Source of the DNA: Lenisia limosa
Taxonomy: Eukaryota; Breviatea
Assembly (NCBI GenBank): GCA_001655205.1
Contig: LPNZ01008900.1
Coordinates: forward strand, 1 to 50,955
Direction: 5' to 3'
Length of the DNA: 50,955 nucleotides
Part shown: piece by piece, positions 12,373-22,800 of the stretch
How positions within the stretch are numbered: the first letter of the stretch is position 1
Layout: each line of letters opens with the position of its first letter
Notes under the pieces: generated by a model
The model's input: only the letters and a program-made list of their open reading frames with translations
Databases searched by the model: none
What the model was told of the DNA's origin: nothing
Position numbers and translations under genes: made by a program

Positions 12373-13806
12373 ATGTCAGGTTGGTATATATATTCATGGT
12401 TTTGAACGAAGTAACATTTTCGCAGGAGCGCTCCAACAATTCCGAAGCATCCTTGAGATGGAACCTGACCTACCAGTCGCAATGGTTGGCGTTTGCTTTC
12501 GGGCTGAATGGTATTATTGACATCTTTTTTAGGCTGGAGTAAGAACATTGACAATGGTTCTTAAGAAGTCAACAGGTTGGCTATTTTTCTCTATGTTGAC
12601 CACTCCAGCCTCTACCCTGATGGGTATCCAGCATGACCTTAGTGAAGCTGCATCAGAACTCTGTGTGGGTGTGGTGGCAATTGCAGGACATTTCATACTC
12701 TTTCAAACCGTGTTATTTCAACAGAAAAGCATGCCACAGGTTCTTTCCCTCAAGTCAAGCTGCGAGCTGTATCTACGTTATGTCACTCGAACTATATGCG
12801 ATTCGGTAATCTCTTCCTTCCCGTGCCATTACAACATAGGGTATTGAGCTTGAGAAGAGCAAGGAAGTCTTAGTGCAAAGAGGATCTGATTTTGTTCAAA
12901 AAGCAAGACTATCGCGTCACAATATCGCAAGAAGAGCTTTGTCCCTCATTCCTGACCATTGTGTTTGACGGCTGATATTTGTGTTGTTTCTTTCCTCATT
13001 CTATTCGTTTGTTGTATCTTTTTCTGAACTAATTATATTCTGCCCAAGACACCAATCCACGTGACCGACAACCTATTTCGCTCTTTACCAACAACTTGCA
13101 TTATCTTACCACCAATAGTATAATTATATTTACCCACCTCCCCCTGTAGACTGTTCTCATTCATGGATTTTCACGTATGGTGTGTCACACTATCCAACAA
13201 GCAGCGCAGTCAAGACGGCTCAGTGTCCTTTGTACAACATCAAACCCAGGCAATCAAGGGTATTATGGCTCTTCACGTTGTTTTCATTGTTTTTAGTCAG
13301 AAAACATTTGATGAGTTAAAAAATGCTGGTGTTGACATTCGTATGATTCCAGATGCTTCAATTGGAGTACATATGGAGACAGTAGGCAGTTTTTTTCTTC
13401 TTCTGATAGCATAGGTTGATTTGGTTATGTTTGGAGCTGAAGCTCTTGTTGAAAACGGTGGCATTGTGAATAGAGTCGGCACCTATCCCATTGCTGTACT
13501 GGCTCACTCTTTATCCAAACCTGTATATGTTATGGCGGAATCTTTCAAGGTATGTTTACTTCTTTGCTGCCATCTCCTGCTGTATTTGATCTTTTTAGTT
13601 TGCACGAATTTTCCCACTCAACCAAAGAGACCTTTGTCAAATCATGAAGGAGGATGGAGTAGGCACAGCATTGCACCTAACTTATCCTTCAGGACAACCC
13701 ACTGTACGACTTTACTCCCCCTCATCTTCTCTCAATGCTTGTCACCGATTTGGCCATTCTCACTCCATCTGCTGTGAGTGATGAGCTTATCAAGCTCCAT
13801 GCATAG
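12373..13806 (+). CDS. EIF2B1: Translation initiation factor eIF2B subunit alpha
   Basis: Regulatory subunit of eIF2B, the exchange factor that reloads eIF2 with GTP; the alpha subunit helps sense phosphorylated eIF2. Splicing from ATG at 12373 gives [20 protein letters not shown], then [50 protein letters not shown], then [20 protein letters not shown] and [20 protein letters not shown]. It ends [18 protein letters not shown] before TAG. These match the family along its length, including the nearly invariant [10 protein letters not shown] and [12 protein letters not shown]. Predicted length is close to the usual 300. Roughly nine short introns were inferred. Its stop lies 32 bases from the stop of the facing SGNH gene. 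Confidence 0.97.
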
Positions 13807-13838
13807 TTTTATCAGGTAATATATTGATGTATCAACAT

Positions 13839-14977
13839 CTAATCGCTTCGATCGCCAATTTTCTTCCATAATGCATACTCACTTTGCTGAAAAGGCTTGA
13901 GCATTTGGTCTTTGAGGGGGCCCATCCATCTGCGGTATCCCTGAAGTATGACCACCAAAAAGGGTGGTACCAACCATTGATGAGAAGTGGACTCCATCAG
14001 CAAACATCGACTCCTGTCCATGAACCGTCGCTGACATTGGTGATGGTCCAAGGAATATGCTGTGGCTGGTCCTAGCCCTGGTTAGAAAAGGGATTAACGA
14101 GGAAACCAGGAGAGTAACACTAACTACGTTTAGTATTAATCTATGTATTATAGTGAGTTAGATATTGTATTTCGGCAACTATAGTTGAGCTTTTCATATT
14201 AAAAAAGATTAACAAATTAAAAATACACAAAATGAAAGCGCAAAGTGAAAATACTTTTCAATGGCATCATAAAGGAGCCGATTTTTCTTCATTTGTTTTT
14301 TCTTGGCTTCGGGGGTTGGCCCACTGGAGAGTCAACACACTTGCTGATAGTAAACTCAACTGTTGAGGGAAGAACGGAACAATCACTTTTGTTCCCTTCA
14401 GAGCCAAATATTCAGCTGTTTCCATAACATTCGAGATAGTTTCTTCAGCAGAGCTGTTTATTGTTATTAATCAATAATCCCCCACCAAAGGTCAAAGCAC
14501 CCTGCAGTAAAGAAGATAACATTGGAACCAATAAGACTTTTGCTGTTGATAATAGAATTAAGGTGAGCAGTCTAAAAAGGTCATACTCCCCACTCTGTAA
14601 GCAAGAAAAACTCACGCCAGGAAGCCAGTCAGAAGAAGTTGTGAAGGGAGCCGCCTTTTGAAAGACGGCCCAAGGTAATCTGAGATGATCGGACTAATAC
14701 AATGAACAGGGATGAACAAATAACAAACCTCAGCCAGAAGTCTTGAGAATTGCCGGGCTGGGCCGGAGAGTCCTCCCATCACAACCCAATCACCAACACC
14801 GAATGCAAAGCTATCTCCTTTGGTCAATGAGAAACATCAAAAACTGCACCACAAACCAATCACAACAAGAGTTTTCAGAAGGTCTTGGGGAAGGTAGGGG
14901 CGGGGTCGGAACCATGAGCAAAATACAATCCACCACACAGCAAGCTGCACACGAAGACGCACATAATATGACTGCAT
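13839..14977 (-). CDS. SGNH/GDSL-family hydrolase
   Basis: Predicted esterase or lipase-like hydrolase of the SGNH fold; the substrate cannot be told. The start ATG at 14975-14977 gives MQSYYVRLRVQLAVWWIVFC, a possible N-terminal membrane anchor or signal. Spliced exons then give LLKTLVVIGDSFAFGVGDW, the block I GDS with catalytic Ser; SDWLPG; KSLIGSNVIFFTAG, block III ending in Asn; ALKGTKVIVPFFPHGPTPEA; and FADGVHFS, the block V Asp-x-x-His. The last exon ends WKKIGDRSD before TAG at 13839. The intron just before the last exon is not well defined because more than one acceptor keeps frame, so a small exon may be missed around 14090-14200. About 280-300 residues. Confidence 0.82.
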
Positions 14978-15435
14978 TATTGGAAATGTGGAAATGCGCT
15001 GGGGGCTTGCAAGCTTCTCTTTGCTGCTTCTTCTTGTTTTTTATAGTAAGAGAGTCAGAGAGGATAAAAGAGGGAGAGGAAAGGGCTGATGAGGGGCTAT
15101 AGATATTATATACACCCTAGAATCAAAAAAACATACCCCCGGTACGAACCGGGCAGATCGCTTGATCTGTCCCAGGTCAAACTGGTAAGCACGGCAAGCA
15201 CAGTACTTGGGGACTTGGGAGTTTGTGGTCGGGTGGTCGGTTTGTGGGTTTTAGGTGGGTTTGTGGCTTTGTGGTTGTGGGAGGGCTGAGTAGAGGCTGG
15301 GTGGCTGGGTACATACCCGAATACCACGACTCTGGAGATAACAGTTTATAAACCCAATGAAAGAAAAATAAAAAAATAACATGTGTGTACATCCCAAAAA
15401 TAAACAATACATATAAAACATGACTCTTGGCATCT
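14978..15435. promoter_or_regulatory. Intergenic: SGNH promoter region with G-rich tract and hairpin cluster
   Basis: Lies between the SGNH start and the 3' end of the SLOG-SLATT gene, both on the minus strand. Two unusual things are in it: three adjacent hairpins at 15138-15185, and a G-rich plus strand with repeated GGG runs at about 15205-15312. No protein frame in it is supported. Confidence 0.5.
15132..15190 (-). ncRNA. Candidate structured RNA or hairpin cluster
   Basis: Three consecutive short hairpins: arms 15138-15143/15148-15153 (6 bp), 15154-15159/15164-15169 (6 bp, extendable to 9 with one bulge, in competition with the first), and 15172-15175/15182-15185 (4 bp). On the minus strand the cluster is followed by seven T, as a Pol III terminator would be. 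The three arms recall a cloverleaf, but no matching acceptor stem is found and loop sizes are wrong for tRNA. It could instead be a 5' UTR element of the SGNH gene. Confidence 0.3.
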
Positions 15436-18400
15436 CTAATCTTCGTCGGAATCAGAGGATTCTTCTACGTAACATCAGATTCAAGAAATGGAATGGCATT
15501 CAAAAGAACAATTTCACATCTCAACACAGCTCATTCTCACCATCTTCGTTTCCTTTCTGCTTGTTGTTCTGCTGTTGTTGTCCCTTGAACCATGCTTGAA
15601 CCTAGAAATTAGTACTGATTGTAATAAACATGAAAATTTGATGTCAATTAGTATTTTCGAAGTTCTGACTTCACCCTCTCCCACATCGGAGATCATGACA
15701 TCTTCAGCTTGGTTGAGTAGCATAGTGAGGTTGAATTTTGAGGCCTTTTCAACTGGAGAAAGACATTGCCACCACATTCGAACCTGTTCAAGACCACCGA
15801 CCGCACGGTTCGATTTCATGAGCTTCAAATATCAAACAAACGCAAAATCAACTAACCTTAGACTGCAGCTGATTGTATTCCATGTAAGTAGTCATGGAAT
15901 TGGCAATCACTGTCACGACCGAAATCCACACATGAAAGCCTTAAGTGTAATCGATGGGGTGGGGGTTACCGAAAGTTGCAAGAAGAGCACTGCAAGCTGA
16001 AAGAGAGTAAGTGATCCATTGCAAGGTCTTCAATTTGGTCTCAATTCGTCTGGTCTTGTGTGTGAAGTATTTGATCCCAGGTAACACTCTGCGAAATAAG
16101 TTGAAGTGAAGATTGTGTCACTAAACATACCTGAAAATGATATATTCCTCTGGCTGAATGTAATCCAGTGACTTCTGTGAGTACAAAGCAAGATGACTCA
16201 TCTAATATGTCAATGATTATCGTAATTACAGACATCATCCCCCCACTCACTCCACGGTGCTTTTCATCAGCCTCACTAAACGCATAGTTCTCCAAGCTGG
16301 TGATTGGTGGTGGTGAAACAAGGGGTTCGTTGAGCTAAGTGGTGAGAAACGACTCGTATTGACAAACAGGGTATTCATAGGCAGTCAGTCGGTCTGTGAA
16401 AATGTCATCAACTCCATCAGCAGAGGGCTAAAACATGAGTAACTGGAGGCATTTGGGGACCCACAATTGCGAGACTGCTTTCCTGGACATCTGACTCAAG
16501 GAGGGCCTGTGAAATGTTCTCTAACCGTTCAGCCAACAGAGCTTGACTGCGAAAATAAGAGCTATCGATATGGAGAGGCAAACCTTTCAAAACCCAGAAT
16601 GGCATAGTCGCCCTCAGAAGTTCTGTAGCGATAGATTTGTGAAAGAGTGGCCTCCGCGGCCGCACGGAGATAGATCCACTGAAGGGGTCAATCATTGGTA
16701 AGACAAAACAAACTTTGCTTCCTGAATTGAATCTGTTGTTTGCAGCCGTAATAACTCCAAGAAGAAGTGGGAGAACTGAGGCGGTGATGAAGAGACCAAA
16801 ATATCCAAGCTTCAACCCTACATACTGACAACCCAGGCCGAAAATCCCCATTCTCCTTCTTTGGGAATTTTTTCGAGGTCACCACTGTTTTCCAAAACAC
16901 TGTAGGTGATGGCAGAAATGGTAGTAATAATACCTAAAACGTTAACCCACATGTTAGAATAAGACAAACCAATCAAGAGAATCCAAATAAGCATGTTCTT
17001 GCTCATTGCCTTATGGCGCTTCGCATTGTACTGGTAAATAAGGAATCTATTCCAAGCAAGCATCAGCTGAGCGTCGTCTTCTCCTTCAACTGCTGCAGTC
17101 TTCCTTGCAGCTGTTTGACTGAGACTCTGTAGAATGTATTGTTCCAATGATTCAACCTAAGTGGTTAGAAAAGATCCTTTCAATCTAAACTCACTCCAAA
17201 TTCCGTTCGGAGATCGTAGACATAGAGGTTACCGTCAGCAACTACTTCCTCCACTTCAGCCTGAAGTGTGAGTGACTGCTGCACCGATGGATGAAATCGG
17301 TCATACAGTTAACCATTTTAAAAAGTTCGGTAAAAATATGATATTTGATGAGTGGACTATCTGTTATACGGTCAAATCCCCAAAAAACCTGTTGTCTGTG
17401 TATTTTGTGAAGCCCATCTGGGGTGGCGACAAGACGTGGTTTGGTCCGTTTGATTTCATCTAGTGGTCAAAATGTTTTACGAAAACGAGTAGGAACTACG
17501 TCATACAAATAATCATGAAAAATAGACACAACTAACCGATCAAGAGCTCAGGCTTGCTTGCCTTGAAGCGTGCGAATTCATCAACAAGTTCTAAAAAGTG
17601 ACACCGTTTTGTGAAAAGCAATCAAGTAGTGGAACAGACCTTGGATGGTCTTTCGATGGGTGTCATTGGGCTTAAGGAAGTCGAGATCTGGGTCATCTTC
17701 GGGTAGATCTGAAATGCTGTGTAGGCGAGCTTGAACCCCAACAGTAGAATCTTTCTTCGCAGCCTTATTGGCTCTGACGGCAATCTTAGCTTTGTCTTTG
17801 TCATCCTAATCTATCACAAACGACAGTTCACAAACTTTCTTTTGGATTTTGTCCAACTTCTTTTGTGCTTTAGTACCACCAGACAGTCCTAGAAAATGTG
17901 ACATAAGAGTATTTCACTAACGTCCAATTGGTTCCTCTTTTGGATCGCTCTTGGACTTTCCCTGGATACGACGCTGCATTTCTTTGATCATGTTTTTCTT
18001 CTTCTTCTCGTACTCAAAGAGGGTAGCAACGTTATCAGCGTAGTCGCCAGATCCATTGAAGATAATAATGGGTTGGCCTAGAACATAAAAGAACTTCATT
18101 ACTCCTAAAAGAAACTTATTACCACATTGGCTTCACCGTATTCTCCCCCACTCACCACCACGAACAGAATGCAACATTGTGTTCAGCGTACCCGCGGTTC
18201 CACCAACAACAACGAGAACGGTTGGGATAATCTTAGCATAGAACTGAAGCTGTTAATTGATAATGCCTCATACCGCTTCCAATTTGTAGCGCACACTGAT
18301 TTCAGCTCCCCAACTGGAGCCTGTCACGAAAATGAAGTGGCTGTGGTTTCGATCAATGGGGGCTCTAGAAAGTTATAAATATACGAGGCGCCAAACCCTT

Positions 18401-19588
18401 TGCCACAAGCCGTGAGGAAGGGGGGCGGTTCTTCACCATCCTTCTTTGCACGCATGTCCTTCTGACGGTGCTCGTAGACAAACTCCTGTCCCCTCATGCC
18501 TTGCAGAGGCTCACATCCCTTGGACATAGGGTAGGGCGACACCCTATATCATAACCGTAGTAATAATGCTTCTACATACTCGACCCAGCAGCCCAGCCCT
18601 AAAATATCTCTATTTAAACTAATCCCACAACCCATACATACGCCAAAAGGGGAACACTCTGAGCCCGTCCTTCAACTGCCTCTCCTGTGAGTTTCATGCA
18701 CCCTGACTCCATACCGCTGCAAAATAAATGCTGATATTGAAAAATGAGACAATAATAATTAATAAAGGTAGTATCAGGCCAACGCCATCAAGGCCAATAC
18801 GGACGTGATTATAAACTGCTAATTTATTGGCTGCTTGTATTCTGTGGATATTTATTAGATATGGATGCCACGCCCACCCAGACACGATCCATGCCTTGGT
18901 GTTGAGCGCGGACGTTACAACACCACGGCTGAAGAGGTTCTGGAGATTGATCATCATTCGATCATCGTCACTCTTCAGAGACTGCGCACCACCCGTGACG
19001 GATATGAGAAGCTGCACTGTGAGGCTGTGAAGTTCACAAACCTTAGGTCGCGGAAGGCCCCAGACATTATGAAGAACATTGTAGAGGTCCGCTGGGTTGA
19101 CAGTCTACGTGGAGGATGAGACATGATGACTCGAGACCAACTGGAGGGGTGATGAGGAACTTTGCTGATTTTCCATTTTCTTTAAATTTGATTTGTCCAA
19201 ATGACACATCTGGTCTCTGCAGGAAGGGGACTTCAACATCGTATATTCTAAACCCCGTGATATCCGAAATAGAATGTAAGGAGTCATTCATAGTGCCACC
19301 AACTTTTTGCCTGCTTCTCTACTCTGTGACATTTGAACAACTTGCCCCTCAAGCTGCTTGTTGCGGTTGTGGAATTGTTGGATTCGCTTGCCATACTCTT
19401 TGATCAGCTGTTGTTCGCGGTCGGTCGGTTTGGTTCCTGGTCTAAAAATGGAGGAGAGTGAATTGGGGAGCGAAGCACCAAATTTGACTCAAATAAGTCG
19501 GAATATCAACAACATAAACGATATCATACTGCAGAATTGATGAGACTTCAGGTGGTGGGGCTGAAGCCCTTGGTTGATCAGATGACAT
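15436..19588 (-). CDS. SLOG (TRPM-type LSDAT) sensor fused to SLATT/DUF4231 membrane domains
   Basis: The start ATG at 19586-19588 gives MSSDQPRASAPPPEVSS, then a short coiled coil (EYGKRIQQFHNRNKQLEGQV). Next is a domain strongly like the N-terminal SLOG/LSDAT domain of TRPM channels: PDVSFGQIKF, LYNVLHNVWGLPRPK, LLISVTGGAQSLKSDDDR, AWIVSGGMESGCMKLTGEAV, NHSHFIFV, IPTVLVVVGGTAGTLNTM and PIIIFNGSGDYADNV. SLOG domains bind nucleotide-derived ligands. A charged region follows, then two-helix membrane modules: first MLIWILLIGLSYSNMWVNVL; then GYFGLFITASVLPLLLGVI with WIYLRAAAEATLSQIYRYRT and LLAERLENISQALLE; then ITYSLSACSALLATFG and WISVVTVIANSMTTYMEYNQ with LEQVRMWWQCLSPVE. The RAAAEA..YRYRT and E..R.WW..LSP patterns are those of SLATT/DUF4231. 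No TRP pore region follows, so this is not a TRPM channel. It ends EESSDSDED. About 1000-1100 residues. Confidence 0.82.
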
Positions 19589-19880
19589 TCCGCTTCTCTC
19601 TTCTGCCCTTCTTCTATACTGATTACAAGCTAAATTCCTAACTTCTAATTGACTTCAAGGTTGCTACCACTGTGAAAAAGGCCCGTGCATTTTTTTTACA
19701 ACTGAGTCTCCGCGACCGGATATCTATTTTGTTCCTTTTTCCTCCACCTCTCTTTCTCTCTTTTCTGTCGATCTTGTGATATTGTATTATCATCCAAATA
19801 TTACAAGCGTAGTTTAGGAATAGGATTTCAGTTGGATAAAATAGTTAGATGAAAGAGACTTATTGTTACTTTGATGCAAT
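19589..19880. promoter_or_regulatory. Shared divergent promoter, SLOG-SLATT and helicase genes
   Basis: 292 bases between two head-to-head start codons. It includes C/T-rich stretches near 19740-19770. Both promoters must lie here, so joint regulation is possible. No specific factor site can be named. Confidence 0.55.
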
Positions 19881-22800
19881 ATGACCATCACTCTTCGTGA
19901 GCATCAGGTGGAATGTGTCAACAGAGCCAAGGATAAGAATGCTCTGATTGTGAAAGACACTGGTACCGGAAAAACCTTCGTGGCTGCAGAGGTAAGTTTG
20001 GGTTTTTCATGGCTGACATTCAGATTGCCCACCAAGCCCTTATCAGATCCGAGTTTGGAACCGAAAATCCGTTAACTCAAATTTTCTTTCTTGTCAAAAC
20101 TACAAATCTTGTTGAGCAACAGGTTGGAATGTTAGGCTTAGGTTTTAAATACCTAGGCTGCCAGCTTTGAGCAGTATTTTGAAGGTCGGAATCTCAGCAA
20201 TAATTGTGTTGGACGAGCCCATGGTTTGCACTATTCATTTTGCCCTTCATGTTTAATCTTTAGGTGGATGTACGTCTGAAAAAATACAAGGAATGGTGAG
20301 TAGTGTTGTGTTTTCGGTTATTTATTGAACCAAGAAGGCTCTCGTTTCTACTTTTCAGGGTCTGTTCACAGTTTAGCTTCGAAGATGCGCTGTTATTGTC
20401 TTAACTGCTGGATCATTTATGAATTACATTAATAAAAAGTAGTGCTACCGTACTCTAAAGTGTGAAACTCATTTTCATAGAGACGTAAACTTGTATAAAG
20501 TGAGTTTAGTTATCCTTGATGAGATTCATAACGCAACAAAGAAAGATGACTTCCTGGTAGTAAGCGGGTCTAGTGGTTTATTGCTGTTAGAAATGATAAC
20601 AGACGGGGTTTTTTTTTAAAAAAAATTCAATTTAAAATTTTCGTGATTAATTTGAAATTCACTTCCACTTCCATTTTAGCTGAAAAGTGACATCTTTATT
20701 TAAATTTTCAATCAATATTTTGAGTGCTGAAAATCTACGACTTGGATAAGTAATTGATAACAATCTCGCTATAGGTCTGTCGAGAGGTTCATAAAGTATG
20801 GGAAACTCGCGGAACAAATGCGCACCCACAACTTATCGGCTTCACAGCAACACCTGGTTTGGTTTTCTCCCCTATCTTTGTTATTGTTTAGGAGATAATC
20901 AAAGGAAAATTTACAAGCTGAAAACAGAAACAAAACGTAAGTGACATTGTCTATTGTTAACCACGGTTCAGTTGATCTTGTATACAACATCACGACAAAC
21001 GAACCAGTATCAAGGGGCCAAACAGAGACTGTTGCTCTCCAATCAACTAACTACGAGCGAGTTCTTTTGAACGTACTCTCAATGGAGGTTTGCAATTCAC
21101 CGGAAGACTGACCGTCTTTTTAGTTTTGGACAATCGTAAAGGATATTGGAGAAGGTTTAGATTTTCTCAATGTGACAATTCAACTCAATGACTCATTTGA
21201 GGCAGCTTTACGTGGCTACTTGTTAACCTCCCTTTGTGTAAGAGGATCTTCATGTGCAAACCTTGAAAAAAAATTTTACTCCTAGAATGAGGAGAAACCA
21301 AAGCCTCTAATGCAGCTAGCCTTTATTCACCAAGTATACAACTGGACAAAACACAATGTTTGGGGGATTTTAAAGTACTGTCATGTATTTACCTTGGGAC
21401 ACTTGTAAACTACAAACAGATGACTTCATATAGATTATATATACTATTTGTATAATATATGTATATATATTATACTATATAGCTATATGATATACTTATG
21501 TCATTGCATCTAGAGTCCGAGAAAGGCATTTGAGGCTCTTCAATGTTGTCAATCCAACAATGTCGATTTTCTGAAGTTCAAATACCTTACACCTGTATGT
21601 ATTGAGTCAATTGGGATTTATTTTCAGGAGTTAAATGGGCTTCTTTCCAAATTCAGTTCCCATTCTTTCCCTAAATTCAGTCAGAAGGTAAATACTAATT
21701 ACAGCCAACTTATGACTAGATTGAAATGACACATTCCAAAATCTCTAAAGCCATGACTGGTGAATTGTATGGAAACAAGAACACAAGTAAATTTTCGTAA
21801 TATCTCACATATCTCCCACTTCAGATCAATCTGCGGACTTAATTAAGCCTATTTTGGTGATTGTTCAGCAAAAAGAGATGGTTTACAACCTTCTACATTC
21901 GTTTTCAGGGTTAGGAGAAAATCTTTGTAATCCTATCAGGACAATGATAGATATCTTAAACCCCGTCTTCATGATCGGTCAGGACCAGTCACCATCGAGC
22001 CGGTTTCTGTGGCACAAGCTGCTCACTCACTTCCATATTGAGGTAGTAAGATTGTTCTATTGGTTCTAAACCTCTAGGGATCAGATATTGCATTTAAAGC
22101 TGGTCAGTCAATCGGAGGACAGAAAGAAGCACTGAGTTCTCTCAAACTCCCTCTTAAAGTTTGTGTACTTTAAGCACATGTAATACCTACAATTATCTTG
22201 TATTTTATCATATGTGGATATGCATCATTGTCTCATAATAATATTAAGATGCAAATGCTAACACTCAGGAAAACGGAAGTCGACTGATGGTGGCCACCGC
22301 AATTGGGGCTGAAGGTGTTGATCAGTCCTTCAAGCTTGTTGTGGTTTTTGATGAAATCCCTTCTGCCACAAAATTCAACCAAGTAGGTTGCGTTGTAGCC
22401 TAATTCGTGTAGACAATTGGAAGAGTGAGAGATGTTGACGGTAAAGCAATTTGCTTGACCGACCCCCCTGTAAGTCTTCACCCAGCTTGATTTATTCATT
22501 GTTAGGGAATTCACCGAATTGAGCGATTCAAACAGACCAAATCAAAGCTCAAAACGAATATGAATGCCGCAAAGGTTGGCGGCTCTTGTTTGTGACATCC
22601 AGATGATGACAGGTCCCGCAGACCCTGATGAAGAACGTAGACCTAAGAGTAAACGTGTCAAGTCAAAAAATAAAAATGTCATTGCTGCCAATAAAGTAAG
22701 GGGTTCAGGCACAAATAGATATTTTGCGATCAGGACTTACCCTTTGGCACCTAATTTTAATGAGTTAGTTCACATTTGTTGAAGTTGTCAAACAATTGTT

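Noticed and set aside
14461-14661. Plus-strand small frames between eIF2B-alpha and the hairpin cluster
   Set aside because: They overlap the SGNH exons on the other strand, show no conserved features and contradict the splicing that restores SGNH motifs.
15436-19588. TRPM ion channel
   Set aside because: The SLOG/LSDAT domain is TRPM-like, but the membrane part has paired helices of the SLATT/DUF4231 type and no TRP pore or TRP box.
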